Assembly: GCA_964517265.1 (NCBI GenBank)
Contig: CAZFBS010000011.1
Span: 4,544-68,543, forward strand
DNA from: REEP01 sp964517265
GTDB taxonomy: Bacteria > Pseudomonadota > Alphaproteobacteria > Rhodospirillales > Defluviicoccaceae
Direction: 5' to 3'
DNA: 64,000 nucleotides
A program made the translations under genes and the position numbers. Under the pieces are notes generated by a model, which saw only the letters and a list, made by a program, of their open reading frames with translations, was not told the DNA's origin and did no database searches. This document shows, piece by piece, positions 56,450 to 64,000 of this stretch (the stretch's first letter is position 1; each line of letters begins with the position of its first letter).

Positions 56450-58357
56450 ATGCTATGCCGTCCCTCCGATCCGCTGGCGACACTCGATCATGCGCAACTG
56501 AGGAGCTTTCTCGACGGACTGGGCCTGCCCGCCTTCGCGATCGACGTCGTTCCCGAAGGCTTCGTGCGATTTGCGGTCGCGAACGTCCGATTCGCTGAGT
56601 TGGCCGCGCTCGACGACACTGTCGCCGCCGGCCAACCTCTCGCTGAGGTGTTTCCCGCGGCAGCACGGGACGGTATCGAATTGTACTGCCAGCGCAGCAT
56701 CGACAGCCGCCAACCGGTGAGTTGGCAATGGCAACTATCCGTCGCCGGGAAGACGCGCTGGTGGAGCGCCAATCTGGCGCCTCAGGCCGATCGCACCGAT
56801 CACATCGTCCGCCTCATCGGCATCGCCGTCGATATCACCGAACTCAAGGACCACGAGCGCGCCCGCACCGTCAGCGAGAGCCGGCTCGCGCACGTGCTCG
56901 AATCCATCAACGAGGGCTTCGCGTTGTGGGATGCGAAGGATCGGCTGGTCTTGTGCAATCGCCGCTATCGGGAGTTCTATCCCGCTGTTGCCCACTTGCT
57001 TCAACCGGGTGCCTCACGCCGGCTGATCGCCGACGAAGCCATCGCGGCGGGACAGTTTCGCAGCACCGCCGGACAGCCCGCCAAGGGCGACACCGACCGC
57101 CGGCGGCGTGATGGCGGCGACGACGTACGCGAGGAATGGCTGAGCGACGGCCGCTGTCTCATCGCCAGCGACGGTCGCGCCCCCGACGGCGGCACGGTCG
57201 GACTGCGGACCGAGACAACCGACCGCGTCCGCTCGGAGAGAATTGTCAGGCAGAGCCGCGCGACCCTCAACGCGATGATGAATGCCCTCGACGAGCTGAT
57301 TGCGATGGTCAGCGCCGGCGGCCTCATCCTTGCGATCAACCAAGCCGGGGCACAGTGGCTGCGGGCACAGCCCGACCAAGTCATCGGCCGGCACCTCACC
57401 TCCGTCCTCGCCGGGGCGCCGGCAGAGATCATTACCGAGATGATGGAGGTTGTGCTCGATGCAGGCCTGCGTCAGCGGGAGGAGCTCTCCTGGAACGATC
57501 GCATCCTTGATGTCAGCGTTCATCCGGTCATGGCGGAGGACGGGACACCGGTGGCCGTTTCCATTGTCGCCCGGGACATCACCGAACGGAAGGCGGCAGA
57601 GGAGCGCGCGCGCGACCATCAGCAGATGCTCGCCCGCTGCATGCGCGTTGCCACGATGGGGGAGATGGCCGCCGCGATCGCCCATGAACTGAGCCAGCCC
57701 ATCACAGCCATCATCACCGCCTGCCATGCCTGCCTGGCCGAACTCGCTGCGGTACAGGCCGTTCGTCTTGAGGCCATTGACGCCATCGAAGACGTGCGTC
57801 GCGAGGCCGAGCGAGCCGGCGAGATCCTAAGAAGTGTTTCTGCGTTCGTCCGAAGGACCCCCACCGAGCGGGCGGCGGCCGACATCAACGACGTGGTTCG
57901 GGGCGTTCTCGCCCTTGCCCGCAGCACACCCGGCGGCCGCTCGATCGTCTTCGAGCTTGATCTCGCCGCCGCATTGCCCCCGGTTCTCATCAACGTCGTC
58001 GAGATCGAGCAAGTCATTCTCAATCTTTTGCGCAACAGCATCGATGCCCTGCGGGATGATAAGCAGCCCTCGAATTCCGGTGCGCCTCGGGTGATGATTG
58101 CCACGCGACAGATCGAAGCCGCTGCCCTTGAGGTATCCGTCCGCGACAACGGCGAAGGCTTCTGCGCGGAAGCGATAACCCGGGCGTTCGCTCCGTTTTA
58201 TTCCACCAAGACCGGCGGCATGGGGATGGGCCTTGCCATCTGCCGCACCATCATCGATTCGCATGGAGGCGGCATCTGGGCCGAGGTGGCGCCGGACGGG
58301 GGGGCGCGGGTCGCCTTCACGTTGCCACTGAAGGAGCCCTGCCATGTCCCAGAATAA
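56450..58357 (+). CDS. PAS-domain sensor histidine kinase (FixL-like architecture)
   Basis: About 635 residues from ATG 56450 (GAAGGCG upstream). Three PAS regions: residues about 20-125 ending IGIAVDITELKDHERAR; about 135-250 of the PAS_7 kind (LESINEGFALWDAKDRLVLC); and about 270-390 (ALDELIAMVSAGGLILAINQ). The HisKA domain has GEMAAAIAHELSQPITAI and the ATPase domain has VILNLLRNSIDAL and VRDNGEGF with GMGMGLAICRTI. No membrane helices, so a cytoplasmic sensor. The last 14 bases overlap the response regulator, so the pair is co-translated. A heme-binding PAS, as in FixL, could not be confirmed. Confidence 0.92.
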   Translation: MLCRPSDPLATLDHAQLRSFLDGLGLPAFAIDVVPEGFVRFAVANVRFAELAALDDTVAAGQPLAEVFPAAARDGIELYCQRSIDSRQPVSWQWQLSVAGKTRWWSANLAPQADRTDHIVRLIGIAVDITELKDHERARTVSESRLAHVLESINEGFALWDAKDRLVLCNRRYREFYPAVAHLLQPGASRRLIADEAIAAGQFRSTAGQPAKGDTDRRRRDGGDDVREEWLSDGRCLIASDGRAPDGGTVGLRTETTDRVRSERIVRQSRATLNAMMNALDELIAMVSAGGLILAINQAGAQWLRAQPDQVIGRHLTSVLAGAPAEIITEMMEVVLDAGLRQREELSWNDRILDVSVHPVMAEDGTPVAVSIVARDITERKAAEERARDHQQMLARCMRVATMGEMAAAIAHELSQPITAIITACHACLAELAAVQAVRLEAIDAIEDVRREAERAGEILRSVSAFVRRTPTERAAADINDVVRGVLALARSTPGGRSIVFELDLAAALPPVLINVVEIEQVILNLLRNSIDALRDDKQPSNSGAPRVMIATRQIEAAALEVSVRDNGEGFCAEAITRAFAPFYSTKTGGMGMGLAICRTIIDSHGGGIWAEVAPDGGARVAFTLPLKEPCHVPE

Positions 58358-58982
58358 CGATGCCACCGTCTTCGTCATCGACGATCAGCGCACCATGCGC
58401 AAATCGCTCTGTCAGCTGATCCGCACGACCGGACTGGCGGCGGAACCCTTCGAGTCTGCGGAAGAATTCCTGCAGACCTATGATCCGATACGGCCCGGTT
58501 GCCTTCTTCTCGACCTGCAGATGCCCGGCATGACCGGGCTTCAGCTTCTCGAGCGACTGGCCGCGCGCGGCGATTGCCGCCCCGTAATCATCATCACCGG
58601 CCACGCCGACGTCCCTACCGCCGTGCGTGCGATGCGCGCCGGCGCCGTCGACATCCTGCAAAAGCCTTTCAAAATCCCTGAACTGCTGGAACGAATTCGC
58701 CAGTCGATCGCGCTGGACGCGCAGTGGCGCCGCTGGAACACGGAGGCCACCCACATCATCGAGCGGATCAACAGCGTCTCGCCGCGGGAGCGCGAGGTTC
58801 TCGACTTTGTCGTCGCGGGTCAGTCAACAAAGGAGATCGCCGACCAGATGGGTCTCAGCGTCAAGACCGTCGAACTCCACCGTCACAGTCTGATGCACAA
58901 GATGGGCGCGCGCTCGCCGGTCGACCTCGTGCGCATGGTCTCGGCCTGCCGCGCGCCCAAATTCAGCCCGAGCCTGCCTTGA
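58344..58982 (+). CDS. FixJ/LuxR-type response regulator
   Basis: A 212-residue response regulator. Receiver: VFVIDDQRTMRKSLCQLI, LLLDLQMPGMTGLQLLERLA (phospho-Asp) and IIITGHADVPTAVRAMRAGA, then conserved Lys in DILQKPFKIPELL. The C-terminal LuxR/GerE HTH is SPREREVLDFVVAGQSTKEI and KTVELHRHSLMHKMGARSPV. It is the partner of the preceding kinase. Its 3' end overlaps ctaA by 20 bp on the opposite strand. Targets unknown; FixJ-type proteins often control oxygen-response regulators such as FixK. Confidence 0.94.
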   Translation: MSQNNDATVFVIDDQRTMRKSLCQLIRTTGLAAEPFESAEEFLQTYDPIRPGCLLLDLQMPGMTGLQLLERLAARGDCRPVIIITGHADVPTAVRAMRAGAVDILQKPFKIPELLERIRQSIALDAQWRRWNTEATHIIERINSVSPREREVLDFVVAGQSTKEIADQMGLSVKTVELHRHSLMHKMGARSPVDLVRMVSACRAPKFSPSLP

Positions 58983-60090
58983 CCATCCCGCCCATCCGGA
59001 TCCGATCCTGCGCCGGGGCCCGCCGCGCCGCCGGCCGCAGCTGGAACACCGTCAACAGCGCGCAGGTGAACACGAGCACGCCGACAGCCTGATGCGCCAC
59101 GCCAAGAGCGATCGGGACCGCCAGCAGCAAGGTGGCGATTCCGAGACTGACCTGAACAAGCATGACAATCGCCAGGGCATGGACGGCCCGGCGGGCTTCC
59201 CGCGACAGCGGCCACCGCAGCGTGGCAAGCCAGAACGCCAGCACCGCCGCCAGCGTGGTCAACGCCAGCACCCGGTGAGTAAACTGAACCGTCGTTACAT
59301 CCTCGAAAAAGCTGAGCCAGAACGGCGTCGTCGGGAACAGTCCGTCGGGGACCAGTCTGCCGTCCATCAGCGGGAAGGTGTTGTAAACCAGCCCGGCGTT
59401 CAGCCCGGCGACAAATCCTCCGGCCAGGATCGTGACGACCACAAGAGCCGTCAGCGCGATCGCCCCGCGCCACGCCGCCGGCTCTGCCACCGGCCCGAGC
59501 GGGCTTTGCCGACGTAGAACAAGGGACCACCCCAGCCACAGCAGGTAGCCATAGATCAGGATCGCGGCCCCGAGGTGCGCCGTCAGCCGGTACTGGCTCA
59601 CCTCCGGCCGGTCGATCAGGCCGCTCTTGACCATGAACCAGCCAAGCACCCCCTGCAAACCGCCCAGCACCAGGGCAAGAACCAGATGAGGCGCCAGCCG
59701 CCGGCCGATCCAGCCCCTCGCCAGAAACACCAGGAACGGAACGAGGAACGCCACTCCGATCAGCCGCCCCCACAGACGGTGGATGTATTCCAGCCAGAAG
59801 ATGCCCTTGAATTCGGCCAGCGTCATGCCGCGATTGATCAGAAGATACTCGGGCGACGCCCGATAAGCCTGAAACGTCGCAAGCCATTCGGCCTCGCTGA
59901 GCGGCGGAAGCCAGCCGGTCACCGGGCGCCAGTCGACGATCGAGAGACCGGACTCGGTCAGCCGGGTCAAGCCGCCGATCACCACCATGAGGAACACCAT
60001 CCCGGCGACCCCCAGCAGCCAGAGACCAATCAGGGAGTCCCGCCGGGACGGCTCCGACAACGCGCCATTCACGTCCGTGCATCCTTTCAT
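58963..60090 (-). CDS. ctaA: Heme A synthase CtaA (COX15/CtaA family)
   Basis: 375 residues, eight predicted membrane helices. Heme-ligand His motifs are EYIHRLWGRLIGVAFLVPF, TAHLGAAILIYGYLLW, QFTHRVLALTTLAAVLAFW and VAHQAVGVLVF. Alpha-type extras such as GLNAGLVYNTFPLMDGRLVP are present. The enzyme oxidises the heme O C8 methyl to make heme A for aa3-type cytochrome oxidases, implying aerobic respiration. It is convergent with the response regulator and divergent from mgtC. Confidence 0.96.
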   Translation of the reverse strand: MKGCTDVNGALSEPSRRDSLIGLWLLGVAGMVFLMVVIGGLTRLTESGLSIVDWRPVTGWLPPLSEAEWLATFQAYRASPEYLLINRGMTLAEFKGIFWLEYIHRLWGRLIGVAFLVPFLVFLARGWIGRRLAPHLVLALVLGGLQGVLGWFMVKSGLIDRPEVSQYRLTAHLGAAILIYGYLLWLGWSLVLRRQSPLGPVAEPAAWRGAIALTALVVVTILAGGFVAGLNAGLVYNTFPLMDGRLVPDGLFPTTPFWLSFFEDVTTVQFTHRVLALTTLAAVLAFWLATLRWPLSREARRAVHALAIVMLVQVSLGIATLLLAVPIALGVAHQAVGVLVFTCALLTVFQLRPAARRAPAQDRIRMGGMVKAGSG

Positions 60091-60350
60091 CTTGATGTTC
60101 TCTCAATATCGCGGCTCCGGGTCGGAAAGCCAAGCCGGCAAGAACCCACGGTATTCGCTCCCGCAGCAAGCCTGCTCGTCACGCCAATGGCGAAAGCTGT
60201 CTTGCAATGCTTGCAGCCGGTCGCGGCAAAGCGCCGAGCCGCGATCCTCATCATCGCCTCAAGAAGCCGCTCACGCGGGCGTCGCCATCGGCCGTGTCTA
60301 TATTAACCAAAGTAAGCCTCGCCCACCGAACCGAAAGACGGGAACGCACA

Positions 60351-60812
60351 GTGACTCCGGAAATCGAAACGCTCGACTTCGTGCTGCGGCTCACTCTCGC
60401 CGCCCTGCTTGCGGGGGTGATCGGGATCGATCGCGAGGTCCGCAACAAGACGATGGGGTTGCGGACCCTGATGCTGGTCAGCACCGGCGCCGCACTCTTC
60501 ACCATACTCGGCATCGAACTCACCGCTGCGGCAAAACAGTACGTGGAAATCGATCCGGCGCGGGTGCTACAGGGCGTCGTCGCCGGAATCGGTCTGATTG
60601 CGATGGGCGGCGTTATGCACAAGGACGACCGGATCCGCGGCGCCACCACCGGCGCCAGCGTCTGGGTGGTCGGCAGCATCGGCGCCGCCTGCGGGCTGGG
60701 TTTCTACCTTCAGGCCGCAGCCGCCACGATCGTCGCTGCGATCATTGTCACCTTTCTGGGCGCCCTCGAGCGGGCTGTCCAGCGATGGACCCGCTCGCGC
60801 TCCGACGAGTAA
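60351..60812 (+). CDS. MgtC/SapB family membrane protein
   Basis: 153 residues from GTG 60351. Hydrophobic N-terminal domain with LAALLAGVIGIDREVRNKTM, GLRTLMLVSTGAALFTILGI and LIAMGGVMHKDDRIRGATTG, typical of MgtC/SapB. The C-terminal soluble domain of longer MgtC proteins is absent. The family is linked to low-Mg2+ survival and ATP-synthase/phosphate regulation. Upstream TTG/ATG alternatives to 60207 exist in frame but are less likely. Confidence 0.88.
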   Translation: MTPEIETLDFVLRLTLAALLAGVIGIDREVRNKTMGLRTLMLVSTGAALFTILGIELTAAAKQYVEIDPARVLQGVVAGIGLIAMGGVMHKDDRIRGATTGASVWVVGSIGAACGLGFYLQAAAATIVAAIIVTFLGALERAVQRWTRSRSDE

Positions 60813-60942
60813 CCTTGCCGTCTTGCTGGGTGCGAGATGAGCGCCGCGCTAGGGTTACCTACGCTTCCCGCGCAGCAATTCAATGTGTGCATTCCAGCTG
60901 TTGCCGAATCCGGACCTGGGCACACAAGCACGTCCGTGTGAC

Positions 60943-60956
60943 TTGACCTCTATCAA
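60943..60956 (+). promoter_or_regulatory. FNR/FixK-type box TTGAC-CTCT-ATCAA
   Basis: It matches the TTGAY-N4-RTCAA consensus of FNR/FixK proteins in both half-sites. It lies 35 bp before the ubiT start, in the position for anaerobic control of ubiTUV. Confidence 0.7.
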
Positions 60957-60990
60957 GTCGCATTCGCGCAGCTTGGCCTAGCCATGGAGG

Positions 60991-61536
60991 ATGGAGTCTC
61001 GATTTCCCCTGCCGCGGCTTTTGCCGCTGGCACTGCCCGATCCGGCAAGCAAATTGCCGCTCGCACCTCTCTCGTCGCTGCTGTCGCTTCTGATGCGTCG
61101 CATCGCGTCGCGGCATCCGACGATCCTGCGCCGGCTCGGCGCGCAAGCGAATTGCCGTTTTCTTCTCGATGTAATCGATACACCGCTACTCGTGTTGATG
61201 GAGCCCATGCTTCGCCGAATCACGGTATGGCATCGCGAGCGGCCGCCTGCGTATGAGGCCGCGATCTGGGGACGCTTGTCCGGTTTTCTCGCCATGCTGC
61301 ACGGGGGCGAGGACGGCGATGCGCTGTTCTTTTCGGGGGAACTGAGCATCTGCGGCGATACATCGGCGGTCCTGGCGCTGCGCAACGCGCTCGACGATGC
61401 GGAGCTGGACCTCACAGCAGAAGTCGTCGCATTGGGCGGCGCAGCAGGCCCGCTGATAGGAGCGCTCGCAAAGTTGGCGGAACGGGCGAGCGGCCTTTCT
61501 CTGCACCGGTCACAGCCATTGGAGGGCTTCCGATGA
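60991..61536 (+). CDS. ubiT: Anaerobic ubiquinone biosynthesis accessory factor UbiT
   Basis: 181 residues with an SCP2-type lipid-binding domain: LLSLLMRRIASRHPTILRRL, SGFLAMLHGGEDGDALFFSG, ELSICGDTSAVLALRNALDD. UbiT is a lipid-binding factor for O2-independent ubiquinone synthesis. Identity is supported by the tight linkage with ubiU and ubiV. The ATG at 60991 has AGG directly upstream, slightly too close. It overlaps ubiU by four bases. Confidence 0.9.
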   Translation: MESRFPLPRLLPLALPDPASKLPLAPLSSLLSLLMRRIASRHPTILRRLGAQANCRFLLDVIDTPLLVLMEPMLRRITVWHRERPPAYEAAIWGRLSGFLAMLHGGEDGDALFFSGELSICGDTSAVLALRNALDDAELDLTAEVVALGGAAGPLIGALAKLAERASGLSLHRSQPLEGFR

Positions 61537-62513
61537 TGGAACTCGTCTGTCCGGCAGGTACGCCTGCCGCGTTGAGGGCGGCGGTAACGGCCGGAGCACA
61601 TGCGGTCTATTGCGGGTTCGCGGACGAAACGAATGCACGCAATTTTCCAGGGCTGAACTTCAGCCGCGAGGAGATGGCCGAGGGTATCGCTTATGCCCAC
61701 GCCCGTGGTGTGAAGGTTTTGGTGGCGATCAACACGTTTCCTCGTGCCGGCGATCAGGAAATATGGCACCGGGCGATCGCGGATGCGGCCACGGCCGGCG
61801 CCGATGCGGTTATCCTCGCCGACGTCGGTCTTCTCGCCCATGCGGCCGAGGGACATCCGAAACTGAGGTTGCACCTGTCAGTTCAGGCCGCGGCAGCAAA
61901 TCCGGATGCGATCAACCTGTATGCCGAAGCCTTCAGCGTGAAGCGCGTGGTGCTGCCGCGTGTACTCACCCTCGAAGAGATCGCCGCCATCAACCGCGAG
62001 ATCGATGTCGAGACCGAGGTCTTTGTGTTCGGCGGACTCTGCGTCATGGCCGAGGGCCGCTGTTCGCTTTCGTCGTACGCTAGCGGACTCTCGCCGAACA
62101 TGAACGGGGTGTGTTCGCCCGCCTCCCATGTCGTTTATGCGCGGGAAGAGGGCGAGCAGGTCGCCCGGCTCGGCGGCTACACGATCCATCGCACGCCGAA
62201 GGGAGGCCCGGCGCCGTATCCTACCCTCTGCAAGGGATGCTTCATCTCGCGCGATCAGACGGGACACATCTTCGAGGAGCCGGCAAGCCTCGACGCAACG
62301 TCGTTGATTCCGGCGCTGGCGCGGGCGAGGGTACGGGCCCTCAAGATCGAGGGCCGGCAGAGGAGCCGCGCCTATGTGGCCCAGGTCGTGCGCGCCTTCC
62401 GCGTGGCGGTGGAATCGGCCGAAGCCGGCCGGCCGATGCCGGAAGGACTTCTCGCCCGGCTGACCGAGGGGCAGGCCGCCACCACAGGTGCCTATGCCAA
62501 GACGTGGAGATGA
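61533..62513 (+). CDS. ubiU: O2-independent ubiquinone hydroxylase subunit UbiU (U32 family)
   Basis: 326 residues, U32 peptidase fold. MELVCPAGTPAALRAAVTAG opens it, and NFSREEMAEGIAYAHARGVK and LHLSVQAAAANPDAINLYAE are present. Four Cys ligands for a 4Fe-4S cluster are recognisable in FGGLCVMAEGRCSLSSYASG, NGVCSPASHVVYA and PTLCKGCFISRD. With UbiV it hydroxylates the ubiquinone ring using prephenate, not O2. An alternative start Met is one codon downstream. The stop is four bases before the ubiV ATG. Confidence 0.94.
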   Translation: MMELVCPAGTPAALRAAVTAGAHAVYCGFADETNARNFPGLNFSREEMAEGIAYAHARGVKVLVAINTFPRAGDQEIWHRAIADAATAGADAVILADVGLLAHAAEGHPKLRLHLSVQAAAANPDAINLYAEAFSVKRVVLPRVLTLEEIAAINREIDVETEVFVFGGLCVMAEGRCSLSSYASGLSPNMNGVCSPASHVVYAREEGEQVARLGGYTIHRTPKGGPAPYPTLCKGCFISRDQTGHIFEEPASLDATSLIPALARARVRALKIEGRQRSRAYVAQVVRAFRVAVESAEAGRPMPEGLLARLTEGQAATTGAYAKTWR

Positions 62514-62517
62514 GAGC

Positions 62518-63411
62518 ATGGACCTGACAGTCGGGCCAAACCCGTTCTTCTGGGAGGCCGCTTCGATCCGCGCCTTCTACGAGGCTCTCGCTGCGGCACC
62601 GGTTGCCCGCGTCATTCTCGGAGAGTGGGTCTGCTCCAAGCGCCTGCCCTTCTGGCAGGACGAGATCTCGGGCGCCGTTGAGACGCTCCGGGCGGCCGGC
62701 AAGGAGGTGGCGCTGACCACGCTCGCGCTGATCACGCTTGCGCGAGAGCGACAGCTTACCCGGGACCTTTTTGCCATGAACGTTCCGATCGAAGTGAACG
62801 ACCTCTCGGCTTTGCGCCATGTGCCGGAGGACACACCGTTCTGGGTCGGACCGATGGTCAATGTGTACAATGAAGGAACACTCGAGTGGCTCGCGCGACG
62901 GGGCGCGCGGCGTATCTGCCTGCCGCCCGAGTTGCCGCTCACCTCTGTCGGGGTGCTTGCGCGCGCGGGCCACCGGGCCGGCGTCGCAGTCGAGGTTTGG
63001 GGGCATGGCCGGGTGCCACTGGCCATCTCGGGCCGCTGCTATCACGCGCGCCTGCACAACCGCGCGAAGGACAGTTGCCAGTTCGTCTGTGGCGAGGATC
63101 CCGACGGGCGCGAGATCGACACGCTCGACCGCCAACCTTTTCTTACGGTCAACGGCGTCCAGACGCTGAGCCGGAGCACGGCCTCCGCCGTGCACTACGT
63201 TCCCGCGCTGCGTGCGGCGGGCGTCACCTCGCTTCGGCTCTCGCCGGCAACGGGAAATTTTCCGGTACTCTGCACCGCCTACGCCGAGTTTCTGGACGGC
63301 CGGACCACCGCCGAGGATATCGTCTCGCGCCTCGTCGTACTGACTCCGAACGTTCGGCTGTCCAATGGGTTCCTTGCCGGACTCGCCGGAGCCGCCGACC
63401 ACAGCCCGTGA
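62518..63411 (+). CDS. ubiV: O2-independent ubiquinone hydroxylase subunit UbiV (U32 family)
   Basis: 297 residues: DLTVGPNPFFWEAASIRAFY, ILGEWVCSKRLPFWQDEI, RCYHARLHNRAKDSCQFVCG and FLTVNGVQTLSRSTASAVHY. Cys residues in GEWVCSKR, SGRCYHAR and DSCQFVC fit its Fe-S cluster. GGAG lies 10 bases upstream, overlapping the ubiU end. UbiU and UbiV form the heterodimeric hydroxylase. Confidence 0.94.
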   Translation: MDLTVGPNPFFWEAASIRAFYEALAAAPVARVILGEWVCSKRLPFWQDEISGAVETLRAAGKEVALTTLALITLARERQLTRDLFAMNVPIEVNDLSALRHVPEDTPFWVGPMVNVYNEGTLEWLARRGARRICLPPELPLTSVGVLARAGHRAGVAVEVWGHGRVPLAISGRCYHARLHNRAKDSCQFVCGEDPDGREIDTLDRQPFLTVNGVQTLSRSTASAVHYVPALRAAGVTSLRLSPATGNFPVLCTAYAEFLDGRTTAEDIVSRLVVLTPNVRLSNGFLAGLAGAADHSP

Positions 63412-63440
63412 GCGTCGATCGCTGCGGGCAGCGGGAGGAA

Positions 63441-63470
63441 GCGGCACGGACGGCGCCTCGGCAGTGCCGC
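63441..63470 (+). terminator. Possible hairpin after ubiV
   Basis: GCGGCAC (63441-63447) and GTGCCGC (63464-63470) form 7-bp arms around a 16-base GC-rich loop, in the convergent space between ubiV and the DUF1476 gene. No T-tract, so termination is only possible. Confidence 0.25.
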
Positions 63471-63582
63471 CTCTGTGTTCAGCGGAAACCTGGGGGCCGG
63501 AACGGCGCCCGGTCGCCGTACCCGATCGTGGCGTTTGACCAGGCATTCGCCGCGTCCGGACCTGCTTGTTCCTCGAGAGCAT

Positions 63583-63930
63583 TTAAGCGGCGACAGGCCG
63601 CGGGGACTGCTGCGGTACACGCTGCTCCAGTGTCGCCACGCTCATCAGGCGCTCCGTTTCTCGGCGGATCGTGTTTTCGTGGATCTCTACCTTGTGGGCC
63701 GCGAAGTCCTGCCGAATGCGGTGGACCAGGAGATCGTTGCCCCCGCGCTGCAAGCCCGTCGCGACCATTTCACGCGCATAGGCTTCGGCCTCGATCCGGT
63801 TCATGCCCAGGTGCGATGCCGCCCACAGCCCGAGAAGGGTGTTGCGACGGTTGTAGATGCGAAAGGCCACCTCCTCAGACAAGCTGTGTTTGGCGATTTC
63901 GAAAGCGGCAATTTTGCGAAGCTCAACCAT
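63583..63930 (-). CDS. DUF1476 protein (zeta-type F1-ATPase inhibitor family)
   Basis: About 115 residues from ATG 63930 with GGGGAG eight bases upstream. It matches the zeta subunit pattern: FRIYNRRNTLLGLWAASHLG, MNRIEAEAYAREMVATGLQR and DLLVHRIRQDFAAHKVEIHE. The alphaproteobacterial zeta subunit blocks hydrolysis by F1FO-ATP synthase. The N-terminus (VELRKIAAFEIAKHSLSEEV) is unusual for the family, so this may be a paralogue; a second, canonical copy elsewhere in the genome would be expected. Confidence 0.75.
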   Translation of the reverse strand: MVELRKIAAFEIAKHSLSEEVAFRIYNRRNTLLGLWAASHLGMNRIEAEAYAREMVATGLQRGGNDLLVHRIRQDFAAHKVEIHENTIRRETERLMSVATLEQRVPQQSPRPVAA

Positions 63931-64000
63931 GATCATCTCCCCAGACAGGGCTATCGCATTTGAAAATCTGTTGACAGTGCGCTGGGTTCTTGAGTTGCCG

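Overview
The window is a GC-rich (about 65% by eye) bacterial chromosome segment, almost certainly from an alphaproteobacterium of Rhodospirillales-like character. The pointers are a TolC-popZ(DUF2497)-valS gene order, a zeta-type ATPase inhibitor (DUF1476), an LdtR/PetP-type MarR regulator, ubiTUV, an RpoH-family sigma factor, an HWE/HisKA_2 kinase, TAXI-TRAP and Liv transporters, and a bpt aminoacyl-transferase. Four runs of exactly 100 N (16765, 46997, 49253, 52893) show it is a scaffolded draft or metagenome assembly. They truncate a TolC protein, the sigma factor and a transglutaminase-like protease. I saw no tRNA, rRNA, CRISPR array, insertion sequence or prophage.

Layout. 0-1 kb: 5' end of a Calx-beta repeat surface protein (minus strand). 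1.4-9 kb: CHAD protein, DUF305 membrane protein, flavin reductase, motAB, bpt, an orphan TRAP binding protein and a CYP152-type P450 peroxygenase. 10-14 kb: recO, an O-antigen-ligase-like protein, ilvD. 14-24 kb: an AT-rich promoter with an unrecognised membrane protein, tldD, tolC (partial), popZ, valS, an Ig-like surface protein and a secreted nuclease. 24-31 kb: pncBA NAD salvage, a solitary HicB-like protein, glutaryl-CoA dehydrogenase, an M20 amidohydrolase, a class III cyclase and NnrU. 32-40 kb: HWE kinase, then a redox cluster of a GltD-like flavoprotein with extra ferredoxin clusters, NifJ and a dihydroorotate-dehydrogenase-like protein. 40-45 kb: a complete Liv-type ABC importer with fused permeases. 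45-50 kb: SMR exporter, MarR regulator with a 19-bp tandem array in front, RpoH-like sigma, S41 protease, transglutaminase-like protease, UspA. 50-56 kb: TAXI-TRAP transporter and a GH13 glucosidase. 56-64 kb: PAS kinase/FixJ-like pair, heme A synthase, MgtC, and ubiTUV with an upstream FNR/FixK-type box.

How it fits together. The organism looks motile, heterotrophic and facultatively respiring. It makes heme A for aerobic oxidases, and it also carries O2-independent ubiquinone hydroxylation (ubiTUV) and a pyruvate:ferredoxin oxidoreductase module for low oxygen. Transport of organic and amino acids (TRAP, TAXI, Liv) and acyl-CoA oxidation (GcdH) suggest growth on small organic acids. No single locus is clearly a new defence or mobile system. 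The most distinctive signals are the NifJ-centred redox cluster, the ubiTUV FNR box, several uncatalogued regulatory palindromes or tandem arrays, the identical Calx-beta modules, and an unrecognised membrane protein with intramembrane acidic/His motifs.
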